From: Cryptomeria japonica
Taxonomy: Eukaryota; Streptophyta; Pinopsida; Cupressales; Cupressaceae
Direction of reading: 5' to 3'
DNA: 64,000 nucleotides
Assembly: GCF_030272615.1 (NCBI RefSeq)
Contig: NC_081405.1
Coordinates: 19,426,547-19,490,546, forward strand
Translations under genes and position numbers: made by a program
Shown here: positions 41,929 to 52,015 of the stretch, piece by piece
How the letters are laid out: each line of letters opens with the position of its first letter
Position numbering within the stretch: position 1 is the stretch's first letter
Notes under the pieces: generated by a model
The model's input: only the letters and a program-made list of their open reading frames with translations
What the model was told of the DNA's origin: nothing
Database searches by the model: none

Positions 41929-43748
41929 TTCAGATCTGCAACTATCTGTTCTTGTTTTGAGATGTTTTGCATTGGAAGTAGATCTAGGGTTTCAAGAAGT
42001 TTTTTCTTTGCACTTAGGGATAGGCTTTTTTTTCTGAGCACTCTGGGCCTAAACGGACCTCACCATTGTGCTCATAAGGCCCCAAAACCCCTATAGTCAT
42101 ATAAAACTTGACTAGTTTTGAATCATGAGCATCTTGGAGTATTTTTTCCTCCAATACCAAGTCGTACGACCTTGACACACAGTTTGAGAAAAAAATTCAA
42201 AAAAATATTTTTTTGCCTGTTTATAGCATGCAGGCCAATTCTTTTATTTTTTGAAAAAATTAAAAATAAAAAAAATAAAAAAATAAAAAAGGGGAAGCTA
42301 ATTTTTTTTTGCACTTTTAAAAAAAACATTGTTTGGAGCAAGCACAGGTTCCCGTACCCTGCCACCGGTCTGACAGTCCGGCCCCCGCCAGCCCTGTTAG
42401 ACCGGGCCCTGTCATTGCTGCCGTCGACCCCCGCGGGCCCCAGCCCCTGCCAGCTCTTGCTCCCATCGACGCTCATGTTCCCGGCCCTCACTGCATTGCC
42501 CGCAACACCTCGCCGGCCTCCTTGTGGCCCCATTGGCCCATGCCGCTCGTGCCCGCCGCACACAGTCTGTCGGTTCTCGCCTGCAGCCACTGCTAGCGCT
42601 ACCCTCTCTTGTCACCTGCACTACGCCCGCGCCCGGCTACCGCCGCTCCATCTACGGCCTTCCTGCACCACTCGTGCCCACCGGCCACTAGGGCTCCTCC
42701 ACCGACAACCGCAACACCTCCACCCAGCCACCATAGCTCCACTCGCCCACCACCGGAGCGCCGCCCACTGGCCACCTCCGCCAGGCTCCTACCACCGGAC
42801 CTCCTCCCTCTTGTCTTTTTAAGGGGGGGGTTCATTTTTTGGCCATATCTTGAGCATACAGAGTCATTTTTTTGAAAAAAAATAAGCGTCGGAAAGCTAG
42901 TTCCGAGATGGACCTTGTGATATTGGAATATGTTTTCAATTTTTCTATTTGACTATGTTTTTTTCCAGTCAAAGTGGGGTCTCCATTTTGCACTCCAGGA
43001 GCCATAGAATGAGCATCCAAACTCCATTTTATGAAAACTTTATATCGTTGGAAAGTTTGTCCTGTGTACTTTCCAACCATATGAGTTTTCTTTCTAGATT
43101 CTGCTCCAGGAATATTTTCTTCAGTTTTTTGCCTTTTTAGCACTTTGTGGATATCTTGGTTGTTTCAGGTCCTAAGATCTCTTATATGAGTAGGATGTCT
43201 CTATTTTGGTTCTCCTTTCTATTTCTAGTCTTCTTATCATTGTAGCTTCTTTTATGCAAACACACTGAGATAAAGTTCCATCATGCATTGTTTACTTGGT
43301 ATCTTGCACATCTTGTGCTTTATTGTACATGCACTACTTATAAAGTACCATGGGGGGGTTGATGTTTACCTTGTTTACCATCCACCTTTGTCAAGTGAGT
43401 GTTCCTTCCACGACATTCACCTCATGTTGTGTGTCAAGTGAGTGTTCCTTCCATGACATTTTGTACTTTCTCTGCACCTTCGATGTTCTTGGTTCTTCAT
43501 CGTACAGTTCTTGTTGGCCATTCTTTTCAATGTACCTATCCCTCTCCCTCTTTAGTATTATGGGGAGGTTTGTCCTATTGGTTCTAATGCTTCTGTGGTT
43601 TGATTGATTAGCTCTTCAGGATTTGGTTTCTCATGCCATCTGTATCTTCAATTTCAGTTGTTTGCCTTTATTTGCCATCTGATTTGAGTAGTGTCATTTG
43701 AGGGCACTCATACAGATTATAGTCTTCTCTACCTAGTCATGTTCTATT
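41929..43748 (+). other. Copia-F leader with GC-rich block (no domain found)
   Basis: About 1.8 kb follow the primer site before Copia-G interrupts. A homopolymer-rich stretch (42180-42330) is followed by a very C-rich, GC-rich block at about 42340-42820, unlike anything around it. Overlapping Pro/Ala-rich frames cross the block (42118-42822 plus; 42123-42590 minus), as expected from composition alone. At 42840-43130 two passages of the type TATCTTGAGCAT...GTCGGAAAGCT and ATGAGCATCC...GTTGGAAAGTT repeat each other loosely. No Gag domain is reached before 43748. Confidence 0.55.
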
Positions 43749-43924
43749 TGTTGGCATTATAACAGACAAGTGGAGATTGTTGGCAATTCAATAAGGATAT
43801 TGAGAAGGTTGTTGATGATTATGGATACAACTGATTAAGGATGATTACTGTCTTAATATTATTATTTTGTCATTGATGTCAATAAATTGATTTTCTAATT
43901 CAATATGATGTTGCCATATCTTAA
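43749..43924 (+). repeat. Copia-G 5' LTR, first segment
   Basis: TGTTGGCATTATAACAG to CATATCTTAA, matching 58858-59034 in the 3' LTR. It contains the palindrome TTGTCATTGATGTCAA and a second GGAGATTGTTGGCA 30 bp inside. It is interrupted by Gypsy-4 after CTTAA. Confidence 0.9.
43920..43924. repeat. Gypsy-4 target-site duplication, left copy
   Basis: CTTAA directly before the LTR TG at 43925; repeated at 52882-52886. The 3' LTR of Copia-G has a single CTTAA at the same place, which proves the empty site. Confidence 0.95.
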
Positions 43925-44095
43925 TGTAGCGTCCTAAAATTGTGACACTTGCAATTTTGACTGCATTTGGGTCTTCACGATGGCGATGCAACACGGAACC
44001 TGAATGGAGACCCCGAAACTTGTTCATGACATCAAAAACTGCATTTTTCAGCACCTTGGCCTGATCCTCCTTGCACCCTGCTGTCCCTGGAGGTG

Positions 44096-44122
44096 GGACC
44101 ATGGTGCCCAGTGCCCTGGTCC
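44096..44122. promoter_or_regulatory. GC-rich stem-loop in Gypsy-4 LTR
   Basis: GGACCATGGTGC, then CCA, then GTGCCCTGGTCC: a 12-bp stem with one mismatch and two G-T wobbles and a 3-nt loop. The 3' LTR version (51858-51884) has restored G-C pairs at the wobble places, and the solo LTR version (49132-49158) also keeps 11 of 12 pairs. Role unknown. Confidence 0.65.
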
Positions 44123-44245
44123 CTGGCCCTATTTTGGGCCCGGTCTCTTATGGGGCTTCGGGTCTTTAAGTTTGCAAATTGGAAAATAACATTTCCTGGT
44201 CGGCCTAAGGTCGGGAAAATCATTCTATCAGCCCTAATTGACAAG

Positions 44246-44253
44246 TATATAAA
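44246..44253 (+). promoter_or_regulatory. Gypsy-4 LTR TATA box
   Basis: TATATAAA in the context AAGTATATAAACTAC, conserved in both LTRs and the solo LTR. It is the best candidate for the RNA polymerase II promoter of the element. Confidence 0.55.
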
Positions 44254-44307
44254 CTACATTTCCTCTCCCATTTTGGAAGATGGGAAAAAGGCGGAAATGA
44301 TATTCAA

Positions 44308-44337
44308 ACATTCAAGCATTCAAGCATTCAAGCATTC
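44308..44337 (+). repeat. ATTCAAGC octamer run in Gypsy-4 LTR
   Basis: About four direct copies of ATTCAAGC (first copy ATTCAAAC). The 3' LTR (52071-52108) has a longer, imperfect run and the solo LTR another variant, so this tract accounts for much of the LTR length difference. Confidence 0.7.
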
Positions 44338-45113
44338 CTTCAAGCAATTGATCATTCTAAGTCTCCATTCAAGGCTAAGTGTTGCATTCAAGACAAGGAT
44401 TCAACCATTGAAGAGGAGATCACATACAACATACAACATACTACATACATTACACCTTCGCATGTAAGAATACAAACATTCTTACAACAAGGTATCAGTA
44501 CTTGTTTACATTACAAACATTTACATTTACAGCATTCTCATTTCTTGGTTAATTCCAAAACCGGGGTTTGACCTAAAGGCAAACCCCTCATCCCTAACCT
44601 CCCAATCGTCCTCTTTTTTCTGTGTGTAGGTTGCAGGTATGCGGCTGTAATTGAAGATCTGGAATCCTTGTGCAGAGACGAACAGATCCCCCTTCATTTC
44701 ACGGATTTTTCGAAGGACCGTGTGCATGTCGGGCGCCATCGTCCCGTCAACTTTCGCTCAAATTTGCAGAACAGCACCGTCTCGACATTTTACTGCTAAT
44801 TCCAGGTCCGCAGCTTCATCTCATATCCCTATCTTTGTTTATAAGTGAATCTTTCCTACTTTACATGCATTCCTAGTTCAATCTTGCTATCTACATTTGT
44901 TTACAAAAGAGGGTATCCTTGATATCTTAACCCTTGAAACTCATTTAGAATCCAATCTTGCATCGCGTGGGATTGGATCTTGTGGGTTTCAACCCCTCTT
45001 TTGAATGTAAAGTCTCTTCTAAGTGAAAACCATCAACCCTAGTGACCTCCCTTCTCATTCCTCGGAGTTGGGGAGGGGAGAACGACTAGGGTTCGATTTT
45101 TCCACTTTACATT

Positions 45114-45130
45114 TTGGTGAACCCGACATG
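45114..45130 (+). other. Gypsy-4 primer-binding site (tRNA not assigned)
   Basis: TTGGTGAACCCGACATG follows the LTR end by two bases, the place of a primer site. It is neither initiator Met nor Lys. I cannot name the tRNA with confidence. Confidence 0.5.
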
Positions 45131-46298
45131 AACATCCTCATTCTGATTATTCATGGTTAGATCTGAAAAATTTGCTTCCTTAATTACATTTCCATGTTTG
45201 ATCTTTTGCAAATTTTAGAGGCTAATTGCATAAAAAAACCCTAAAATTTTCTTTTTAGTAATTAAACTTGTGGAATGTTTAATTGTTAATGCTTGTTTCA
45301 GATCTACCCTTCTATTGCAAATTGTCAATTCATATTTGTGCTTTAATTCTGAAAATTAAGTGGTTAAAGATCAAAACCCTAATTTTTAAAACCTTCTTGA
45401 TTCAACCTTTGACTGATAATTTCACTGATCAAAACACCTCCAAATCGGCTGTAACTTTGGATTCCGCAATAAAATCACAATATCTTTCATCCCTGAAAAT
45501 TTGGAAAAAAGTTGCGAGGACCGTGTGCACCCTGAGCGCCATCGTCCCCGACATTTTTTCTGAAATTTCGGGAGCTAGATCTTACTGTATTTTTCTGCTC
45601 AAATCCAGAATTTTGGCTGATTTTATCAATTTTAACACCTTCAAAATTAAAGTCAAAGTTGGTCTAGAGATTGCTCGGATAAAGGCTTATAATCATTCAA
45701 AAATCATTGAAATTGAAATTTGTATCAAAATTGTGTTCCTTACAGTTCTAAATCTGAAAAGTGTGTTGGCATTCATTCGAAATTTTAGTGCTTTATTCAA
45801 ATTTTTGCAATTTGTGACTTTTGAAATTAAGTGTTTCATTGCAACATCTTTGATTTCCACTTTCCAAATTCGAATTTTGCATGAAATCGAGTCAAATTTT
45901 AAACTTCAAAACTTGCATTGCTTTTAGCATTCCCTCTAAAATCATAAAATTCAAAATTTCAGTTTCCCTCTCTTTTTCAAAATTCAAATTTTACATTTTT
46001 CAACAATCTTGGTAGGGTTCAATTTTGAGATTGCAACTTTAATTTGGCCTATCTACAGATCGTAAAATCACTCAATTTTTTCAGATTAGCTTTAAAATCA
46101 TCATAACTTTCATCCCTGCAAATTTTGAAAAAAGTTGCGAGGACCGTGTGCACTCCGTTCGCCACGGTCCCGGACATTTTTTCTGAAATTTTGGGAGATT
46201 GTCCTGATTGCATTTAACAGCTTAAATCTAGGAGATTGGCTGATTTTATTGAAATTTGCTACCTCTAAAATTCAAGATCTTCTCTCTTTCTTTAGTGC
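45131..46298 (+). other. Gypsy-4 leader
   Basis: 1.2 kb between primer site and gag. It contains two related passages, at 45490-45570 and 46108-46195, each reading TTTCATCCCTG...AAAAAAGTTGCGAGGACCGTGTGCAC and then CATTTTTTCTGAAATTT. Each carries the GGACCGTG...GGTCC or GTCC inverted repeat also seen in the LTR. The open frame 45283-45927 (214 codons, Phe/Ile/Lys-rich) shows no domain and is taken as AT-rich chance. Confidence 0.6.
46141..46170. promoter_or_regulatory. Perfect GGACCGTG/CACGGTCC inverted repeat before gag
   Basis: An 8-bp perfect stem with a 14-nt loop, 128 bp before the gag ATG. Imperfect relatives are at 45518-45546 (leader), 44715-44744 (5' LTR) and 52485-52514 (3' LTR). 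Confidence 0.6.
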
Positions 46299-48118
46299 AT
46301 GAGTTTTACAACAATAAGCCCTACTTACACTATTCCCATTAGACGAAGCCTTAGAATTAAGTCTTTCCAAGGTTTAATTACTGAGGAGATGGAACCTAAT
46401 TTGAATGGCCTTTTTAACGAGGACATGGGTAATTCTTCCAATCCTCTTAATGATGAAGAAGCTCTCCATGAGGTTTCTGTAGAACAACTTTCAAAATTGG
46501 ATAACCAATTTGGTGATTTTCGACAATGGATGTCTCAAGAATACCCTGATAGTGAAGCTCTTTCCTTAATTGAGGGTCTAAAACGTATGGTTCAAAGTGA
46601 TAAGAATGGAATTGATATTTTGCGTGGTATTGCACACATTGTGGATTCGAATGTGATGCCTATGAAGAGTTGTGCCGAAACTTTAGGTTATACACAACCT
46701 CCTACTCAAGTTAATCATTCTATTCCTTTGACAACTCCTATTGCTAGTATACCTACTTTTACATCAAACATAATGACTACTTCAATACAAGACATTCCTC
46801 CTATGATTACCAGTCATGGGGGCAATCCCTCTTCTTCAATCAACCCTCTTCCTTCATTCAATCCAACTTCTTCATTCATTCCTTCAATGAGTGTTCCTAT
46901 TATATCACCACAAATGAACATGACGCAAGGGGGCAATTCGTTTAATCATTCCATTCCTCCTTGTAGTGTTCCTCCTTTCCAATCATCTCCTATGACTAAC
47001 TATCATAGTGTCCCACCACCTTACTCTCTACCTTCTTTCAATAACATAACGCCTCCATCACAATCTAACACGTCTAATATGAACTCTTCGACTGAAGCGA
47101 CCATTAACAATCTTGCACAAACTGTCTCTTCTTTACAACAACAAATTGCCTCTATGAATCAATCTAAGTTTAGTGTGCCCACATTTGATGTTGCGAGCCC
47201 ACTTTCTCTTGACATTGTTCGAGCTATCCCCCCTAAACATGTTGAAATTCCGCATTTGGAGCTTTATAATGGTAAGGGTGATCCTCTAACACATGTTAAG
47301 ACCTTTCAAACAATATGTACCAATTTTGCTTATGACCAAAGGTTGCTTGCAAAACTGTTTACTAGAACATTAAGAGATAAAGCCCTACAATGGTATTTCT
47401 CATTGCCTTCCTATTCTATTACTTCTTTTGAACAACTTGCAAATGCTTTCATTCAACAATTTCAAAACAATATAAGTCCTAAAGTTACTTTGATTGATTT
47501 AATGCATTGCAAACAAGGTGTTAAAGAAAAAGTGACTGATTTCATTGGTAGATATAAGCATTTGTATGCTCAAATTTATTTTCCAGTGCCTGACAATGAT
47601 ATTCAAAGAATCTTTATTTCTAATTTACAAAAAGATATTAGAGAAAAACTCCTGTTTTCTGAGTTTACTTCTTTCCAACAGTTGTGCGCAACTCTTCACA
47701 ATTATCAACTGACTGTGAGTCAAATGGAACAAGAAAATCCTATGGCTCCGGGTGATAAGGGTGATAGTAGTCAACAACCATTTGGGAAGTTTAAAACGAA
47801 CAGAGAGTCCATTAAATTCAATGAAAACATCATCAACAACAATGTGAATGCAGCATCAGGTGTGCCTCCTATTTCTAAGTTTTTCAAGAAAGAAAGAAAG
47901 TTTACTCCTTTGAGTGAATCATTGCATAGTATTATGAATAAGTTATTGGAACAAAATGTGCTTACTCTCCCTCCTATAAGACAAATAGATCCTGCAAAGA
48001 TTAACTCACCCTATTTCGATAACAAATCTTTTTGTCAATTCCATCGTCATCCTGGGCATGATACTGAAAAATGTTTTTCTTTAAAGGGTAAAATTCAAGA
48101 TTTGATTGATAATAATAC
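46299..48118 (+). CDS. gag: Gypsy-4 Gag
   Basis: An open frame of 606 codons up to the solo LTR. Residues 140-260 are Ser/Pro/Asn/Thr-rich; 268-290 form a short coiled coil (TINNLAQTVSSLQQQIASMN). The retrotransposon gag core is at about 315-440 (IPHLELYNGKGDPLTHVKTF; DKALQWYFSLPS; FIGRYKHLYAQIYF). A CQFHRHPGHDTEKC finger is at 580-593, followed by KIQDLID as in Gypsy-1. ATG 46299 is the first Met after the leader. The frame continues at 49336 past the solo LTR, whose insertion would now end the protein 33 codons into the LTR. Gag would build the particle for a borrowed RT. Confidence 0.85.
48114..48118. repeat. Solo-LTR target-site duplication, left copy
   Basis: AATAC, repeated at 49331-49335. 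Confidence 0.9.
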
Positions 48119-49000
48119 TGTAAAGCGGAAAATCGCGATCGAACCCCCATTGTTCTCCCTCTTCCAACTCCGAGGAGAGAGAAGAGAGGTTAGCTATGAT
48201 TCGATGGTTTTCACTTAGGGGAGAGACTTTACATTCAAAAGAGGGGTTGAAACCCACAAGATCCAATCCCACACAATGCAAGATTGGATGCTAAATGTGT
48301 TTCAAGGGTTAAGACAGCAAGGCTACCCTCTTTTGTAAAGAATGTTGATAGAAGAATTAAGCTAAGCATGCATAGAAAGTGATAAAGATTCACTTATAAA
48401 CTGAGATAGGAATACAGTATGAAGCTGCGGACCTGGAATTAGTAGTAAAATGTCGATACGGCGCTGTCCTGCAAATTTGAGCAAAAGTTGTCGGGACGAT
48501 GGCGCCCGGCGCCACGGTCCTCCGAAAAATCCGCCAAACGAAGGGGGATCTGTTCGTCTCTACACAAGGATTCCAGATCTTCAATTTCAGCCGTGTACCT
48601 GCAACCTACACACAGAAAAGTGAAGACGATTGGGGGGTTAGGGATTAGGGATTTGCCTTTAGGTCAAACCCCAGTTTTGGAATTAACCAAGAAATGAGCA
48701 AGAGCTGTAAATGTAAATGACTGTAAAACAAGTACTAATACCTTGTTCTAAGGATGTTTGTATCCTTATGTGTGAAGGTATAGATGTTGTATGTTGTATG
48801 TTGTAGCATGTAGTATGTGATCTCCTCTTCAATGGTTGAATCCTTGACTTGAATGCAACACTTAGCCTTGAATGGAGACTTGAAATGATCAATTGCTTGA
48901 AGGAATGCTTGAATGCTTGAATGCTTAAATGCTTGAGTATAATTTCCACGCTTTTTTCATCATATGACCTTCTTCCTCCAAATGGGAGAGGCAAATGTAG

Positions 49001-49008
49001 TTTATATA
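49001..49008 (-). promoter_or_regulatory. TATA box of the antisense solo LTR
   Basis: TATATAAA on the minus strand, at the position conserved with 44246 and 52008. Transcription from it would run antisense through gag. Confidence 0.45.
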
Positions 49009-49131
49009 CTTGTCATTTAGGGCTGATAGACTGATTTTCCCGACCTTAGGCCGACCAGGAAAGTTTATTTTCCAAATTGCAAACAAAAAGACCCGAAGTC
49101 CAAAGGAGACCAGGCCCAAAATAGGACCCAG

Positions 49132-49158
49132 GGACCAGGGCGCTGGGCGCTCTGGTCC
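49132..49158. promoter_or_regulatory. GC-rich stem-loop in the solo LTR
   Basis: GGACCAGGGCGC, TGG, GCGCTCTGGTCC: the same 27-nt stem-loop as in the two Gypsy-4 LTRs. Bases differ, yet pairing is kept at 11 of 12 positions. Confidence 0.65.
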
Positions 49159-49335
49159 CACCTCCCGGGACAACAGGGTGCAAGGAGGTTCAGGCCAGGG
49201 TGCTTGAAAAATGCAGTTTTCAGTGTCGTGAGCAAGTTTCAGGGTCTCCATTCAGGTTGTGTGTTGCGTCACCAGCGTGAAGACCGAAATGCAGTCGAAA
49301 TTGCAAGTGTCGCAATTTTAGGACGCTACAAATAC

Positions 49336-50941
49336 TATCTCTGTTTCTAGTGTGAATGATAAAGGCAACACATCCGTAGCTCCTCCTAACCAAAATCTTT
49401 AGGTTTTTACTGATCCATTACCTTCTCATACCTCTAATGCGATTGATACTACTGATTTCTCTATCTCACCTGATGATCTTGTGTCTATGACTCCGAATGT
49501 TATTAACTTTGTAGAGCAACAGAAAATCCCTAAAGAACCTTCCATCACATTTGATTCCAGTGAAACTATCAGGGCACCTGATGGTCCTTTATATATAGTT
49601 GCAAAAGTCAAGAATACACCTTGCCGTGGAGTGCTTATTGATCCTTCTTGTATGATTAATGTCATTACTGAAGAATTTCTTTTTACTTTGCAATTGAATC
49701 AAGTGATCTATGATGAAACAAATGTGGTTGTGAAACTATTTGATGCATTTTCTTCTCCTGCAATTGGTTCTATTACATTACCTATTGAGGTCCATAACAA
49801 ATCCCTTCATGTGGACTTTTCTATTATTCCATCATCTGAACAATTTCGTGTGAAGCTAGGTTGTCCTTCGTTATCTTCCATGAAAGCTATTGCTTCTCCT
49901 ATTCACAAGTGTTTGAAATTTCCCCATAATGGTGAAGTTGTTACTGTCAATCATAGTCTCTTTAAACCAGCTAAAAGAAATTCTAGCGTTCCTATTGATT
50001 ACTTTTGGCCTAAACAATTCCAATCTCTTCCTCCGCGAAGTGATCATCTTTTCAAATCTTATCAAAAGTGGAAAAAAGATATGATCCTATCTCTAAGTGA
50101 ACCTAGAACACCCAAACTTGACATTCCTATCGTTCTTGAGAAGGAAGTTCTTCCTTTGAAAGATAAAACTAATGTCTTTCCTCAAGAAGATTCCCAACCC
50201 ATCCCTATGGATGTGACTATGCCTATGATTAATAAACTTCCTAAAAGTAGACCTATCCCTCCTCGTCATGATGGACTTGGTCTCCTTCCTAAACCAAATA
50301 TTCCTCCCTTATATGGAGCAGTTCCTCCTCCTTCCTCTTATGGAGAGAAGAGACCTTCCTCTTCTCCTATTGTTCAACCTAAGAGACCACAACCTAAACA
50401 CCCAAATGATAAGGATGAGAACATTCCTCCTCCTCAATCTTCGCAACTTCCTACTAAGACTAGACGAAATCGTTCTGCACGTGAACGCCGATGAAAGCGT
50501 CGTCTTAGAGCTCAGGCAGCTACTTCTCAAACTTTGCAATCCCCAAAAACACCTTCAACTAATATTATTCCATTTTCTCCTCAGCTGATGATTGAGCCGA
50601 AATCTCCAAAACATAAGATGCATGATGGTCTTGATCCTGTGCGAGTTAAAGATCCTATTTTTATAAATCTTGATGATGATATAGATGAAAATGTTACTCC
50701 TGTTCATTCTGATAGTGAATATGAATATGTTGATGTTGATAACCATCTATCTAACGCATTTTCTAAAGCACTTATCCTAGCTCCTAGACAAGAACAACGT
50801 GGCTCGGAACATGAACATAGCCCTTGTTTGGATCTTGTGATAGCTCCATCTGCTGTGTTGGATGTTCCTCCTCTAGCGTGTTTCCTACCTTCCCGAAATA
50901 TTGATCAGCAAGATCGGGGGGTAGATGACATGCTAGACTAG
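49336..50941 (+). pseudogene. Gypsy-4 protease-like region and acidic tail
   Basis: It continues the gag frame exactly. Stops are a TAG at 49400-49402 and a TGA at 50492-50494. The protease-like part is at 49560-49920 (CRGVLIDPSCMINVITEEFL; KLGCPSLSSMKAIASPIHKC), homologous to the Gypsy-1 protease, but with Asp-Pro-Ser in place of the active Asp-Gly-Gly. A Pro/Lys-rich stretch and an acidic tail (FINLDDDIDENV; SDSEYEYVDVDN) follow, ending at a natural-looking stop TAG 50939-50941. RT would be expected next but is absent. Total coding with gag is about 1140 codons. Confidence 0.75.
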
Positions 50942-51686
50942 TTCATTAGCATAGCAGACTCTCTCCTCCTCTCTTTTGTTACTTCTTCTATGTGTTATTC
51001 TCATTCTTCTATTTGTTGTCCTTAGTGTTGCCTACTTGAGGACGATGCAAAACATTGAGATCTCTTTTGGTCTCTCTCATGTTGACTCAAAAGACACATG
51101 TGTTCCCTTCTTCTAGGTGACCTTCCTTGATTGGGGAATGAAGAACAATTATGCATACATACATATGATATACATGAATTATCATACAACATACTGACCC
51201 CGAGGAAAGTGAAGTCACCTTGTGCTTTGTGTTCTGTGTCTATTATCCTTGGGCTTATCTCACACTTGGGGGCTAAATCCTTGTGATAACGTGCTCCTTT
51301 CCTTTCTCATTTCTTATATGTATCACTACCTTAAAGCAATCACCCCCGGTGAGGCGTGTGCGATCGCTTTAATGTAGGGGGGCATACATCCCGTCCATAT
51401 CTTTTCAAGATACTTGAAAATTTCTTTACAAATTTAGCTTTGCCTTGAAACTTTTTGATATCTTTCTTGCATGACTCATAGTGAGGGAACCTTACTACTG
51501 ACAGTCATGGTTCTCTCTCATGATTTTCCCTTTTACTTTGTCAATCGAAGTCGTAAGATCCTTAGTCCACTGGGGGCTTGGTGTATCTTGCCTCCTTAAC
51601 GTGGTGAAAGTTTTTCAATGTTGTTTCCTTGTACTTTACTGGAAGTATGAGCGTACGCTTATACTCCCGCTAAAGTGGGGGCTAAA
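50942..51686 (+). other. Gypsy-4 3' untranslated region and polypurine tract
   Basis: 745 bp without coding signal. The tract TAAAGTGGGGGCTAAA (51671-51686) precedes the LTR TG at 51687. Similar TGGGGGCT strings occur at about 51266 and 51573. No RT, RNase H or integrase motif is present in any frame. Confidence 0.75.
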
Positions 51687-51857
51687 TGTAGCGTCCTAAA
51701 ATTGTGACACTTGCAATTTTGACTGCATTTGGGTCTTCACGATGGTGATGCAACACAAAACCTGAATGGAGACCCCGAAACTTGTTCATGACATCAAAAA
51801 CTGCATTTTTCAGCACCCTGGCCTGATCCTCCTTGCACCCTGCTGTCCCTGGAGGTG

Positions 51858-51884
51858 GGACCATGGCGCCCAGCGCCCTGGTCC
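51858..51884. promoter_or_regulatory. GC-rich stem-loop in Gypsy-4 3' LTR
   Basis: GGACCATGGCGC, CCA, GCGCCCTGGTCC: 11 of 12 Watson-Crick pairs with a 3-nt loop, the strongest version of the hairpin. Confidence 0.65.
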
Positions 51885-52007
51885 CTGGCCCTATTTTTGG
51901 GCCCGGTCTCTTTTGGGTCTCAGGTCTTTATGTTTGCAAATTGGAAAATAACATTTCCTGGTCGGCCTAAGGTCAGGAAAATCAGTCTATCAGCCCTAAT
52001 TGACAAG

Positions 52008-52015
52008 TATATAAA
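52008..52015 (+). promoter_or_regulatory. TATA box of Gypsy-4 3' LTR
   Basis: TATATAAA, same context as 44246. Transcription from here would run into Copia-G. Confidence 0.45.

Larger units (their letters stand above)
43925..45111 (+). repeat. Gypsy-4 5' LTR
   Basis: TGTAGCGTCCTAAAATTG to CCACTTTACA, 1187 bp. Upstream of the TATA box is a GC-rich hairpin (44096-44122); downstream are an ATTCAAGC octamer run (44308-44337), an ACATACA run (44415-44450) and a second GC-rich inverted repeat (44715-44744). The right end is fixed by the primer site. Confidence 0.9.
48119..49330 (-). repeat. Antisense solo LTR of the Gypsy-4 family inside Gypsy-4 gag
   Basis: TGTAAAGCGGAAAATCGCG to TAGGACGCTACA, 1212 bp: the reverse complement of the Gypsy-4 LTR, clearly the same family but more diverged than the two Gypsy-4 LTRs are from each other. 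AATAC target duplication on both sides shows a true insertion followed by LTR-LTR recombination. It carries its own TATA box on the minus strand (49008-49001), aimed back into gag. Confidence 0.95.

Noticed and set aside
42118-42822. Pro/Ala-rich open frames of up to 234 codons on both strands
   Set aside because: They overlap in several registers within a GC-rich block, show only composition bias and no domain, and lie in a copia leader.
45283-45927. 214-codon open frame in the Gypsy-4 leader
   Set aside because: Rich in Phe, Ile, Lys and Asn as expected from AT-rich DNA; no domain, and the LTR-type repeats run through it.
46447-46635. Antisense frame in Gypsy-4 gag
   Set aside because: Shadow of the long gag frame on the plus strand.
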